Shown: positions 1 through 7,047, counted from the stretch's first letter. The stretch is DNA of 9,408 bases from Candidatus Omnitrophota bacterium (GCA_026387085.1 JAPLMK010000095.1:2050-11457), one strand, 5' to 3'. A program made the numbers and translations. The notes: generated by a model from the letters alone, not told the origin.

Positions 1-1336
1 AAAGCTTGGCCAGCGCCACACCCATCTTCTCGGAATCAGCCCTGGTTCTGGGCTCAATCGCCACCGAAACAACCGGCTCCGGAATATTCATCCGTTCCAG
101 GACAATGGCGTGCTTTTCCGAACAAAGCGTATCGCCGTTCTTCGTACCTTTTAGGCCAACTACAGCCACAATCTCCCCGGCTTCCGCAAACTTAAGGTCT
201 TCGCTGCGGTTAGCATGCATCCGCAGGGTGCGGTTAATCCGCTCCCGGAGCGAACGGTTGGAGTTGTATATGGTGGAACCGGACTTCATTATTCCGGAAT
301 AAACCCGCACGTAAGTAAGCCGTCCGACATAAGGGTCGGTGGCAATTTTGAAAGCCAGCGCGGAAAAATGTTCTTTCGGTGAGGAAACCCTTGTCTCCTC
401 CTTGTCGGTATCGGGGTTATATCCCTTAATCGGCGGAAGATCAAGCGGCGAAGGCAGATAATTACAGATAGCGTCAATCAGTAACTGCACGCCCTTATTA
501 CGGAAGGAAGAACCGCACAAAACCGGCAGAATCCGGCCCGTCAATGTTTCCCGGCGCAGAGCCTTGATGATTAATGTTTTGGAAATTTTCTTTTCTTCCA
601 GGTAAAGGGACATTATTTCTTCATCACACTCTGCCAGGCGTTCCAGAAGCGCTTTACGGCATTCTTTGGCAGCGGGAAGAAGTTTTTCCGGAATTGGCCC
701 CCGAATAACGTTTTGTCCGTCTTCGTCTTCGTAGGTAAACGCCTCCATCCGAATCAAGTCAATAATACCGGAAAAAGTATCCGACTGGCCAATCGGCAGT
801 TGAATCGGATAAGGATCAGAACCAAGCCGGTCCCGCATCATCCTGACCGCCTCAAAAAAATCAGCGCCGATCCGGTCCATCTTGTTAACATAGGCGATGC
901 GCGGTACCTCGTAACGGTTCGCCTGATGCCAGACGGTTTCCGACTGCGGCTCCACGCCGCCCACCGCGCAAAAAATACCTACCGCGCCATCCAACACCCT
1001 TAAAGAACGCTCAACCTCCATCGTAAAATCAACATGGCCGGGCGTATCGATTAAACTGATTTCGTAACCGTGCCACTTAAAAGTAGTAGCCGCGGAGGTA
1101 ATGGTTATTCCACGCTCGCGCTCCTGAGCCATCCAGTCCATCGCGGTGGTGCCTTCGTCAACCCCGCCGATTCGGTACAGTTTGCCGCTGCAATAAAGCA
1201 TCCGCTCCGTCGTCGTCGTTTTACCCGCGTCAATATGCGCGATAATCCCGACGTTACGAAGATGAGAAAGTTGCAGGTGCTCTTCTCCGGCAGCCCTGGC
1301 GCCCTGTGTTTTATCTATTGATTTATCCATTACCAT
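1..1336 (-). CDS. fusA: Elongation factor G, N-terminal 445 codons (3' end outside the window)
   Basis: Translational GTPase that drives ribosomal translocation and, with RRF, ribosome recycling in the cytoplasm. Reading the minus strand from 1336 gives an uninterrupted frame to the window edge. Visible are the P-loop AHIDAGKTTTTE, switch I region ERERGITITSAAT, DTPGHVDF (G3), NKMD (G4) and CGSSFRNKGVQ (G5). Domain II follows (FSALAFKIATDPYVGRLTY), and the start of domain III is recognisable (MNIPEPVVSVAIEPRTRADSEKMG). The family is about 690-700 residues, so roughly 250 residues lie beyond position 1. Two in-frame ATGs compete for the start, 1336 and 1330; neither has a clear Shine-Dalgarno. 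Either gives an N-terminal extension of about 10 residues over typical EF-G. The gene has its own promoter, so it is probably not dependent on the etf operon. Identification is certain; the start is not. Confidence 0.97.
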   Translation of the reverse strand, partial: MVMDKSIDKTQGARAAGEEHLQLSHLRNVGIIAHIDAGKTTTTERMLYCSGKLYRIGGVDEGTTAMDWMAQERERGITITSAATTFKWHGYEISLIDTPGHVDFTMEVERSLRVLDGAVGIFCAVGGVEPQSETVWHQANRYEVPRIAYVNKMDRIGADFFEAVRMMRDRLGSDPYPIQLPIGQSDTFSGIIDLIRMEAFTYEDEDGQNVIRGPIPEKLLPAAKECRKALLERLAECDEEIMSLYLEEKKISKTLIIKALRRETLTGRILPVLCGSSFRNKGVQLLIDAICNYLPSPLDLPPIKGYNPDTDKEETRVSSPKEHFSALAFKIATDPYVGRLTYVRVYSGIMKSGSTIYNSNRSLRERINRTLRMHANRSEDLKFAEAGEIVAVVGLKGTKNGDTLCSEKHAIVLERMNIPEPVVSVAIEPRTRADSEKMGVALAKL

Positions 1337-1367
1337 AGACGTATTTTAGCTGTTACCATAAATAAGA

Positions 1368-1397
1368 ATTATAACTTATTTTTGGGTTTTGGGTCAA
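1368..1397 (-). promoter_or_regulatory. Sigma70-type promoter of fusA
   Basis: On the minus strand TTGACC (1397-1392) and TATAAT (1373-1368) are separated by 18 bases. The predicted transcription start is near 1360, giving a leader of about 25-30 nt before the EF-G start. The -35 box begins two bases after the etfA stop codon, so EF-G transcription starts in the gap. The region around the -10 also forms a short A/T palindrome (1361-1380), which I take as incidental. Confidence 0.75.
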
Positions 1398-1398
1398 A

Positions 1399-2589
1399 TT
1401 ACTGGCTTTTAACTGCCCTGAGGAGGGCGGGTATGATTTCGTAAAGATCACCGACCAAACTGTAATTGGCAGAACGGAAGATGGGGGCGGCGCTATCTTT
1501 ATTAATCGCCACAATCACATCCGAGGTGTTCATTCCGGCCAGATGCTGAATCGCGCCTGAAATTCCGCAGGCAATATAAACCTTCGGCTTCACCGTCTTC
1601 CCGGTCTGACCCACCTGGTGGGCGTAGGAAATCCAACCGGCATCAACCGCGGCCCGGCTTGAACCTACCACACCGCCCAGAGCATCTGCTAACTCCTTAA
1701 TCAGCGCGAATCCTTCCGGTTTACCCAGCCCCCGTCCGCCGGAAACGATAATATCCGCATCGGTTAAATCGATTTCCTCGGTGCCGGGAATCATTTCCAG
1801 TAAATTGAGGCGATTATTGATCTTTATTTCCGAAAGAGAAATTTCCGTTATCCGGTTTTTATCAACCGCCGATGTTGCCGGCGCTTCATCAAAAATGCGC
1901 GGGCGCACCGTTGACATCTGGGGCCGGTGTTTTTCGCAAAGGATGGTCGCCATCAGGTTCCCGCCGAAAGTAGGCCGGGTCTGCCTTAAAAGTTTGGTCT
2001 CCGGGTCAATCTCCAGTCCGGTACAGTCAGCGGTCAAACCGGTCCGCAACCGGGCCGCGGTCCGGGGAATGAAAGAACGTCCGATGTAAGTAGCTCCCGC
2101 CAGAAGTATGGCGGGTTTATAGCGCCGGATCAGGTGCACAAGAATATCCGTAAAAATATCATCCTGAAAATGGAGGAGGGAATCATCAACGACCGCGTAA
2201 ACCTTGTCCGCGCCCCGGCGCAAAAGTTCCTCGGTATTGCTGCCCGGCGGGCCAATATAGACCGCGCACAATTTCTGACCCAAACTCGAAACCAGTTTCC
2301 TTCCTTCGTGTAGAAGTTCAAAAGAGACATGGGCTAATTTACCGGAGCGTTGTTCGGCAAAAACCCATAAATCCTGATACAAAGAAAGGTCCTTAACGCC
2401 TTCCGCCGGAGCATCCCTTTCCACGGCAATCGCTTCCACCGGACACTCTTCCACGCAGGCGCCGCAATAATTACAGAGGTCAAGGTCAACGATCGCTATC
2501 TCGTTCTCCACCTTAATGGCATTAAACGGACAGGCCTTAACACAGAGACCGCAACCGGTGCACTTTTCAATATTTATTGTTATTTTCAT
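1399..2589 (-). CDS. etfA: Electron transfer flavoprotein alpha subunit with N-terminal 2x[4Fe-4S] ferredoxin domain
   Basis: Large subunit of a cytoplasmic FAD-containing electron carrier. Residues 1-60 form a bacterial ferredoxin domain with two complete Cys motifs (C10, C13, C16, C20 and C39, C42, C45, C49, each ending CP), enough for two [4Fe-4S] clusters. The rest is a standard EtfA: N-terminal alpha/beta domain, then the C-terminal FAD domain from about residue 280 with SGGRGLG, VGSSRAAVDAGW, HQVGQTGKTV, SGAIQHLAGM and INKDSAAPIF. This architecture is known from LctC and CarE of Acetobacterium, both in flavin-based bifurcating complexes. At 396 aa it has the length expected for EtfA plus ferredoxin. 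Its ATG overlaps the etfB stop (ATGA), showing translational coupling. No dehydrogenase partner is in the window, so the substrate is unknown. Confidence 0.95.
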   Translation of the reverse strand: MKITINIEKCTGCGLCVKACPFNAIKVENEIAIVDLDLCNYCGACVEECPVEAIAVERDAPAEGVKDLSLYQDLWVFAEQRSGKLAHVSFELLHEGRKLVSSLGQKLCAVYIGPPGSNTEELLRRGADKVYAVVDDSLLHFQDDIFTDILVHLIRRYKPAILLAGATYIGRSFIPRTAARLRTGLTADCTGLEIDPETKLLRQTRPTFGGNLMATILCEKHRPQMSTVRPRIFDEAPATSAVDKNRITEISLSEIKINNRLNLLEMIPGTEEIDLTDADIIVSGGRGLGKPEGFALIKELADALGGVVGSSRAAVDAGWISYAHQVGQTGKTVKPKVYIACGISGAIQHLAGMNTSDVIVAINKDSAAPIFRSANYSLVGDLYEIIPALLRAVKSQ

Positions 2590-3374
2590 AAAACATTTTG
2601 CTTCTTCAGCTCCTGATAAAGTTTTTGCGCAATCTCAACCGGCTCACCTTCAAGCACCATGCCTTTCTTGTGTACTTCCGGCGTCCAAACCTTGACCACC
2701 CAGGTGGGCGACCCGGAAGAACCGAAGCGCAGTTCTTCGCCTTCCAATTCCCCCTTATTTAAAACAATAATTTCCGCCTTCTTCGCCTTCAGTATGCCTT
2801 TTAAAGAAGGCAATCGTGGTTCGGCGATTTCCTTAACCACATTCAAAACCGCCGGAATCGGACCCTCAATCTCCTCGTAATGGTCCTCCATCATCCGGCG
2901 CGCTTTCAACCGGGAATTAACAATCTCCTTAATTTCGCTGACGCAGGAAAAGAACGGCCAACCCAAACTTTCCGAAAGTTCCGGACCAACCTGGCCGGTA
3001 GAACCATCCATCGCTTCCCGCCCGCAAATAACGATATCCACCGGCATCAACTTCCGGACCAAACAGGATAACGTATAAGAAGTAGCCAGCGTATCGCTGC
3101 CGGCAAATCCGCGGTCACTCAAAAGAAAGGCCTGATCAAACCCCAAGCTTAACGCTTCACGTAAAGCGCTTTCCGCCTGAGGCGGACCCATCGTGCAAAC
3201 AATAGCCGTGCCGCCGTATTTTTCTTTCAGGCGCAAACCAGCTTCCATCGCGTAAAAATCGTAAGGATTTACAATGCTGGGCACGCCTTCCCGAATAATA
3301 CGGTTCGTCTCCGGGTCGATACGCACTTCCATCGTATCCGGCACTTGTTTAATGCAAACCAGGATTTTTTCCAT
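2586..3374 (-). CDS. etfB: Electron transfer flavoprotein beta subunit, bifurcating-type motifs
   Basis: Small Etf subunit, partner of the downstream EtfA. The N-terminus MEKILVCIKQVPD is typical, followed by VNPYD (35-39), TMGPPQAESALREALSLG (61-78), SDRGFAGSDTLATS (86-99) and GREAMDGSTGQVGP (118-131). In bifurcating Etfs the second flavin in EtfB is held by a SDRxFAGxDT-type loop and the DGxTxQVGP loop, whereas non-bifurcating EtfB binds AMP there. The match to the bifurcating pattern, with the ferredoxin domain on EtfA, makes flavin-based bifurcation or confurcation with ferredoxin a reasonable inference. Length (262 aa) is normal. I see no Shine-Dalgarno; instead a hairpin repeat ends 10 bases before the ATG. 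A weak promoter lies at the end of rtcB. Confidence 0.95.
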   Translation of the reverse strand: MEKILVCIKQVPDTMEVRIDPETNRIIREGVPSIVNPYDFYAMEAGLRLKEKYGGTAIVCTMGPPQAESALREALSLGFDQAFLLSDRGFAGSDTLATSYTLSCLVRKLMPVDIVICGREAMDGSTGQVGPELSESLGWPFFSCVSEIKEIVNSRLKARRMMEDHYEEIEGPIPAVLNVVKEIAEPRLPSLKGILKAKKAEIIVLNKGELEGEELRFGSSGSPTWVVKVWTPEVHKKGMVLEGEPVEIAQKLYQELKKQNVL

Positions 3375-3384
3375 AAGTCATTAT

Positions 3385-3414
3385 GTCATTCCCGCACGTT
3401 GTAAGCGGGAATCC
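3385..3414 (-). repeat. Palindromic repeat, GGATTCCCGC-N9-GCGGGAATGAC type, copy 1
   Basis: Read on the minus strand, arms ATTCCCGC and GCGGGAAT (8 bp, perfect) enclose a 9-base loop. Flanks GG on the left and GAC on the right are shared with the second copy at 8921-8950; the loops differ in sequence but not in length. It occupies the leader of etfB, ending 10 bases before the start codon. Confidence 0.85.
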
Positions 3415-3444
3415 AATCTACAAAATGTCATTGCGAAATTTAAA

Positions 3445-3474
3445 ATTATATCATTTATCCTTTAATTACCGCAA
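3445..3474 (-). promoter_or_regulatory. Possible promoter for etfBA
   Basis: On the minus strand a perfect TATAAT (3450-3445) stands 18 bases after TTGCGG (3474-3469), a poor -35 match. The -35 lies in the last codons of rtcB. If used, etfBA could be transcribed apart from rtcB, with the hairpin repeat in its leader. The -35 is weak, so read-through from rtcB is equally possible. Confidence 0.35.
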
Positions 3475-4894
3475 ACGGAACCATCCGGCTGACCCGTCGT
3501 GAAAGTCCGCCGCCTTCAACAATTTCAACTACCTCGTCCACATTTTTATACGCTTCCGGCATCTCCTCCGCTAATCCGGCAGAACTGGGCGCCCGCGCCA
3601 GCACGCCGACCGCGGCCAGTTCCGCTGTAGCCGACCGCCCTCTCATCCGGCGCACCGCTTCATGCCGCGAAAGATTACGGCCGGCGCCGTGGCAAGTAGA
3701 ACCCCAGGTTTCCGAAAGCGCTCGTTCGGTGCCGACTAAAACGTAAGAAGCGGTTCCCATCGTACCGGGCATCAGGACCGGCTGGCCCACTTTTTCATAA
3801 ACAGCCGGTATGCCCGGAGTATGGGCCGGAAAAGCGCGGGTGGCACCCTTGCGGTGCACCAGCACCTTCACTTTTTTTCCGTTAAACGCGTGTTCCTCAA
3901 TCTTAGCGATATTATGCGCCACATCATAAACCGTGGCCAGTCCAATTTCGCTTTCGTTCTTTCCCAATACCTTCTTCAGGATTTCCGTGGTCCGGAAAGC
4001 GATAACCTGGCGGTTCGCCCAGGCAAAATTGGCCGCCGCCGCCATTGCGCCCAGATAACTCTCACCCTCTTCCGACTCAACCGGCGCGCAAACCAACTGT
4101 TGGTCCGGAAGGGAAAAACCGTACTTCCGGGTGGATTTGCCGAATGAAACAAGATAATCTTCGGCCACCTGATGGCCCAGGCCGCGGCTGCCGGTATGAA
4201 TCATAATCGTAACCTGGCCGGCAAAAAGATGAAATGCTTCCGCAACTTCCCGGTCAAATATCTCTTCAACCTCTTGTATTTCCAAAAAATGGTTACCGCT
4301 GCCCAGGGTTCCCAGCTGATTACTCCCGCGCTGACAGGCATCATTGCTAACCTTATCCGGGTTGGCCAATTTGTACCGGCCCGACTCTTCCAGTACCGCC
4401 AAATCCGACTCACTTCCGTAGCCATTCCGCACCGCCCAGGCCGCGCCATTCTTTAAAACATCAACCAATTTCGGCCGGGAAAGTTCCAATGGGCCAGAAG
4501 CGCCGACTCCGCAGGGAATATTCCGATACAACGCATCCAATAATTCCTTTAATTTTCCAGCCACCTCTTCCTTGCGCAGGTTTGTCCGCAACAACCTGAC
4601 GCCGCAGTTAATATCGTACCCGACGATGCCGGGCGCCACCACACCCTCTTTCAAGTCAAAAGCGGCTACTCCGCCGATCGGCGCGCCGTATCCCCAGTGA
4701 ATATCGGGCATCGCCAGGGAATAACGCAAGATTCCCGGCAACTGCGCCACATTCACCACCTGCTCAGGAGAACGGTCCAGCCTGACCTTCGGCAACGTCT
4801 TTTCCGAGGCGTAAATCATCCCCGGCACTTGCATCCCATTCTCCTGCGGGATCAAAACCCGATACTCATCAATCCGTTCTAATTTATAGTCCAC
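3455..4894 (-). CDS. rtcB: RNA-splicing/repair ligase RtcB
   Basis: GTP- and Mn-dependent ligase joining RNA 2',3'-cyclic phosphate (or 3'-phosphate) and 5'-hydroxyl ends in RNA repair or tRNA splicing. All catalytic motifs of the structurally studied Pyrococcus enzyme are present at nearly the same positions: DINCG (D94, C97), GSGNHF (H202), HTGSRGLGH (H233), YDVAHN (H327) and CHGAGR, whose H402 is the guanylylated histidine. PGTMGTASYVLVG and the C-terminus ending VIKG are also typical. Length 479 aa matches the usual 480 or so, with no intein. The start is GTG at 4894, giving MDYKLERIDEYR; no strong Shine-Dalgarno is seen. There is no archease and no rtcA in the window. A palindrome sits 21 bases upstream of the start; a TACAAT within its edge (minus strand, 4917-4912) might be a -10. 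Neighbouring etfBA shows no obvious functional link. Confidence 0.96.
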   Translation of the reverse strand: MDYKLERIDEYRVLIPQENGMQVPGMIYASEKTLPKVRLDRSPEQVVNVAQLPGILRYSLAMPDIHWGYGAPIGGVAAFDLKEGVVAPGIVGYDINCGVRLLRTNLRKEEVAGKLKELLDALYRNIPCGVGASGPLELSRPKLVDVLKNGAAWAVRNGYGSESDLAVLEESGRYKLANPDKVSNDACQRGSNQLGTLGSGNHFLEIQEVEEIFDREVAEAFHLFAGQVTIMIHTGSRGLGHQVAEDYLVSFGKSTRKYGFSLPDQQLVCAPVESEEGESYLGAMAAAANFAWANRQVIAFRTTEILKKVLGKNESEIGLATVYDVAHNIAKIEEHAFNGKKVKVLVHRKGATRAFPAHTPGIPAVYEKVGQPVLMPGTMGTASYVLVGTERALSETWGSTCHGAGRNLSRHEAVRRMRGRSATAELAAVGVLARAPSSAGLAEEMPEAYKNVDEVVEIVEGGGLSRRVSRMVPFAVIKG

Positions 4895-4914
4895 TTTCGG
4901 TAAGTAGAAATATT

Positions 4915-4948
4915 GTAGCGGTGCGATTCATCGCACGCATCGTCGTAG
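4915..4948 (+). repeat. GTAG-footed palindrome between rtcB and the GIY-YIG gene
   Basis: GTAG at 4915-4918 is followed two bases later by the perfect inverted repeat GTGCGATTCATCGCAC (4921-4936: 7-bp arms, 2-base centre). A second GTAG occurs at 4945-4948. The central GATTCATC is identical to the centre of the palindrome at 5212-5227 on the other side of the GIY-YIG gene. Confidence 0.7.
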
Positions 4949-4969
4949 TTTTGTGGTTGCAGGAACTGA

Positions 4970-5203
4970 CTACGCCAAGGCTTCGTCAGTTAAAATTCTT
5001 TTCTTTAATATCGCCCTACCAGAACCGGTCTTAAAATACTTCTCTAATTCCCGCGCTTTGCTTTCATTTTCCACGGCTATATAAGCTAATAGCTTAAAGC
5101 CAGATTTGTCTTTCTTGTGTTCCTCCAACCGCCTTTTCAGGTTATTGGTTGACCCAACGTAAAGCCGTCCATGCCACTCCTTGAGAAAGTAAACATAGTC
5201 CAT
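4970..5203 (-). CDS. Small GIY-YIG domain protein
   Basis: A 77-aa protein consisting of little more than a GIY-YIG nuclease fold. The signature reads YVYFLK...GRLYVGSTNNLKRRLEEH: the first motif is VYF in place of GIY and the second is YVG in place of YIG. The conserved Arg (in NLKRR), His (EEH) and the later Glu (RELEKYF) are present, so it may be catalytically able. Such stand-alone domains (UPF0213-like) are common; their cellular role is mostly unknown. No DNA-binding extension is visible, unlike homing endonucleases. The start codon at 5203 lies 5 bases beyond a palindrome and has no Shine-Dalgarno. The gene is bracketed by two palindromes with the same core and follows tRNA-Ser(UGA) on the same strand, so it may be co-transcribed with the tRNA or belong to a repeat-associated unit (inference). 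Confidence 0.85.
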   Translation of the reverse strand: MDYVYFLKEWHGRLYVGSTNNLKRRLEEHKKDKSGFKLLAYIAVENESKARELEKYFKTGSGRAILKKRILTDEALA

Positions 5204-5208
5204 GTTAA

Positions 5209-5255
5209 GTAGGCGGATTCATCCGCCGAAGCTCGCTTTCTGAGCGAAGGCGGAG
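5209..5255 (+). repeat. GTAG-footed palindrome plus tRNA-associated two-hairpin element, copy 1
   Basis: GTAG (5209-5212) runs into the perfect inverted repeat GGCGGATTCATCCGCC (5212-5227). An alternative second hairpin uses TCCGCC (5222-5227) with GGCGGA (5249-5254), a symmetric GAA/GAA internal loop, stem GCTC/GAGC (5231-5234 with 5242-5245) and a 7-base loop. The element 5212-5255 recurs inverted at 7171-7215; its right end overlaps the last bases of the tRNA-Ser(UGA) acceptor stem. Confidence 0.85.
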
Positions 5256-5332
5256 GGTGAGGGACTCGAACCCCCATGGGTGTGAACCCGGCGGATTTCA
5301 AATCCGCTGACTTACCGTTAGCCTAACCCTCC
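5251..5332 (-). tRNA. tRNA-Ser(UGA)
   Basis: A complete cloverleaf can be folded on the minus strand. The acceptor is GGAGGGT/ACCCTCC. The D arm GGC...GTC includes GG in its loop. The anticodon arm is GCGGA-TTTGAAA-TCCGC with anticodon TGA (5300-5298). A 15-nt variable arm has a GGGT/ACCC stem, as expected for serine, and the T arm carries TTCGAGT. The length is 82 nt with discriminator G. CCA is not encoded: the bases after the discriminator are CCT, so CCA must be added after processing. The 3' trailer is the hairpin element 5212-5255, which could shape 3' processing (inference). Confidence 0.95.
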
Positions 5333-5355
5333 GAAACTTATCTCACGCAAAATTC

Positions 5356-5361
5356 ATTATA
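5356..5361 (-). promoter_or_regulatory. Possible -10 box for tRNA-Ser(UGA)
   Basis: TATAAT on the minus strand, 24 bases before the mature tRNA 5' end. No convincing -35 hexamer is found at 16-18 bases; the region upstream is A/T-rich (ATATTT at 17 bases). Confidence 0.35.
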
Positions 5362-5421
5362 TTTTAAAACAAATCGCCAAATATTACCATCCCGCCCTAC
5401 GGCAATAAAATTAGTTTTGGC

Positions 5422-5450
5422 TTGACCGTATCCGGAAGAGGTGCTAATAT
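5422..5450 (+). promoter_or_regulatory. Sigma70-type promoter of the osmC-like gene
   Basis: TTGACC (5422-5427), 17-base spacer, TAATAT (5445-5450). The predicted transcription start near 5457 leaves only about 9 nt before the ATG at 5466 but about 36 nt before the ATG at 5493, which bears on the choice of start codon. Confidence 0.65.
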
Positions 5451-5465
5451 TTATCCGAAGATTCA

Positions 5466-5924
5466 ATGGCGCTGTTTCTGATTTCATATTTCATGTTACC
5501 AAGAATAGGAGCTCGAATCTCATCCGCCCAATGGAAGGGGTCGTTGAAGGATGGCGCCGGCATTGTGAAGTTAGGCAGCGGCGCTTATGAGGGACCATTT
5601 ACATTTGCTTCGCGTTTTGAGACAGGGCCGGGGACCAACCCGGAGGAATTGCTCGGCGCGGCGCACGCGGGCTGTTTTTCAATGTTCCTTTCCGCGCTGC
5701 TCACCACCGCGGGCTTCACGCCCAGAAGTATTTATACAACCGCCACCGTTCACCTGGATGACGGTCCCGCAATCACCTTAATTGAACTGGATACAAAAGC
5801 CGATGTACCCGGTCTTAGCGAAGCGGACTTTATGGAGCATGCGGAAACTGCTAAAAAAAATTGTCCTGTTTCTAAAGCACTTGCCGGTCCGGAGATAAAG
5901 TTAAAAGCGAAACTGATAAAATAG
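5466..5924 (+). CDS. osmC: OsmC/Ohr-family peroxidase, OsmC type
   Basis: Thiol-dependent peroxidase of the OsmC family, which reduces organic hydroperoxides in the cytoplasm. The body aligns from memory with E. coli OsmC: AQWKGSLKDGAGIV, TRFE-like SRFETGPGTNPEELLGAAHAGCFSM, AGFTPRSIYTTATVHLDDG, and KKNCPVSKAL near the end. Both reactive cysteines are present (in AAHAGCFSM and NCPVSKAL). The ATG at 5466 gives 152 aa; the in-frame ATG at 5493 gives 143 aa, the length of E. coli OsmC. The first nine residues (MALFLISYF) have no family counterpart. Neither start has a good Shine-Dalgarno; the promoter position favours 5493, while the weak GAAG at 5457-5460 favours 5466. It is followed 91 bases later by the CDGSH gene on the same strand. 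Confidence 0.93.
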   Translation: MALFLISYFMLPRIGARISSAQWKGSLKDGAGIVKLGSGAYEGPFTFASRFETGPGTNPEELLGAAHAGCFSMFLSALLTTAGFTPRSIYTTATVHLDDGPAITLIELDTKADVPGLSEADFMEHAETAKKNCPVSKALAGPEIKLKAKLIK

Positions 5925-6015
5925 GCAACGATTATGATGCCTAATGATTACGGTTTTTAACCTTCCGGCTTAAAACTTTACCGCATTCAGGTTAAAGTAC
6001 GGCGTGGAGATAAAA

Positions 6016-6705
6016 ATGGCTAAATCAAAAAATTACTCTCAGAAAGAAAACAGATACAGAATAAAGATTACCAAAAACGGCCCCTACCTGGTATCAGGCG
6101 GAGCGCCCCTATCAGAACAAAGCATGTGCGTTGATACCGAAGAACAATGTCACGGCTGGAAAGAAGGCAAAAAATATCCGGCGCCAAAAAACTATGCTCT
6201 TTGCCGCTGCGGTCATTCTCAGAACAAACCTTTTTGCGATGGAAGCCACCTTAAGGTTAAATTTGACGGAACAGAAAAAGCTGACCGCAGTCCGTATCTG
6301 GAACAAGCCGGTGCGATAAACGGCCCCGGCCTCAAACTGACTGACGCCGAAAATTTCTGCGCCGGCGCCCGTTTCTGTCACCGGGCCGGAGGCGTTTGGA
6401 AACTCACCGAAGAATCCGGCAACCCAGATGCCCGGCAAAAAGCGATTGAGGAGGCCTGCGATTGCCCTTCCGGAAGGTTGGTAATCTGGGACCAAAACGG
6501 GAAGGCGATTGAACCTGATTTAAAACCGTCTATCGGTCTGGTCAAGGACACTCAAACCGGGAAAATGGGCCCTCTTTGGGTCCGGGGTGGTATTCCCGTT
6601 GAATCAGCCGACGGCACAACCTATGAAGTTAGAAACCGGATAACCCTTTGCCGCTGCGGCAAAAGCGCCCATAAACCATTCTGCGACGGTAGGCACTCAA
6701 AATAA
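6016..6705 (+). CDS. CDGSH iron-sulfur protein with two CDGSH motifs
   Basis: A 229-aa protein expected to bind [2Fe-2S] clusters through the three-Cys-one-His CDGSH motif. Motif 1 is CRCGHSQNKPFCDGSH and motif 2, near the C-terminus, is CRCGKSAHKPFCDGRH: the Cys and His ligands are kept, but Ser of CDGSH is replaced by Arg. Between them is a further Cys-rich segment (FCAGARFCHRAGG and ACDCPSGRLVIWD) like those of bacterial multi-domain CDGSH proteins, possibly binding another cluster. No signal peptide or membrane segment, so cytoplasmic. I chose the ATG at 6016 because GGAG (6006-6009) lies 6 bases before it; a GTG at 6004 in the same frame overlaps that site and is unlikely. A role in redox sensing or cluster transfer is plausible from the family; the actual reaction is unknown. 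Confidence 0.9.
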   Translation: MAKSKNYSQKENRYRIKITKNGPYLVSGGAPLSEQSMCVDTEEQCHGWKEGKKYPAPKNYALCRCGHSQNKPFCDGSHLKVKFDGTEKADRSPYLEQAGAINGPGLKLTDAENFCAGARFCHRAGGVWKLTEESGNPDARQKAIEEACDCPSGRLVIWDQNGKAIEPDLKPSIGLVKDTQTGKMGPLWVRGGIPVESADGTTYEVRNRITLCRCGKSAHKPFCDGRHSK

Positions 6706-6888
6706 TCGTCCGATAAACCAAACCCGCAAAAAATACCGGCATCGCTTTTTATCACCTTTTTCTTTTTCTTGATAATTACGTCATGCTTGTTCAGGTTCCG
6801 TAAAACCCATATCAGTTAAAACTTACACTACGGCGGTGCGGTAAAAATAATCAGTGATGATAAATACGATGTGTTCACAAATAACACC

Positions 6889-6917
6889 TTGACTTTTTCA
6901 CGCTTTTTTGGTAAAGT
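6889..6917 (+). promoter_or_regulatory. Sigma70-type promoter of tRNA-Ser(GCU)
   Basis: TTGACT (6889-6894), 17-base spacer, TAAAGT (6912-6917). The expected start near 6924 gives a 5' leader of about 30 nt before the mature tRNA. The rest of the gap after the CDGSH gene (6706-6888) shows no gene and no convincing terminator; it is A/T-rich with no strong hairpin. Confidence 0.7.
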
Positions 6918-6954
6918 AAACAGGTCGTAATGACTTCCTGACGGTCATTAAAAT

Positions 6955-7047
6955 GGAGAGGTCGCATAGCCCGGTTTAGTGCGGCGGATTGCTAATCCGC
7001 TGAGGCGGGTTTTCCTGCCTCCGAGGGTTCAAATCCCTCCCTCTCCG
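6955..7047 (+). tRNA. tRNA-Ser(GCU)
   Basis: Complete serine-type cloverleaf. The acceptor is GGAGAGG/CCTCTCC. The D arm is GCA/TGC with GG in the loop. The anticodon arm is GCGGA-TTGCTAA-TCCGC with anticodon GCT (6991-6993). A long variable arm (7001-7022) has a GAGGC/GCCTC stem, and the T arm is GAGGG-TTCAAAT-CCCTC. Length is 93 nt with discriminator G (7047). The next bases are CAA, so CCA is not encoded. Its 3' end is repeated 128 bases downstream. Confidence 0.96.

Noticed and set aside
1361..1380. A/T palindrome AATAAG...CTTATT behind etfA as a terminator
   Set aside because: The stem is only 6 A/T-rich pairs and it overlaps the excellent -10 box of the fusA promoter on the same strand.
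4201..4449. Open frames overlapping rtcB on both strands
   Set aside because: They are shadow frames of a complete, motif-rich rtcB and show no recognisable protein features.
5384..5402. GTAGGGCGGGAT on the minus strand as another GTAG hairpin
   Set aside because: No complementary second arm follows, so at most it is an eroded copy.
6826..6845. CTACGGCGGTGCGG as a degenerate palindrome copy
   Set aside because: It resembles parts of the other repeats but forms no hairpin of its own.
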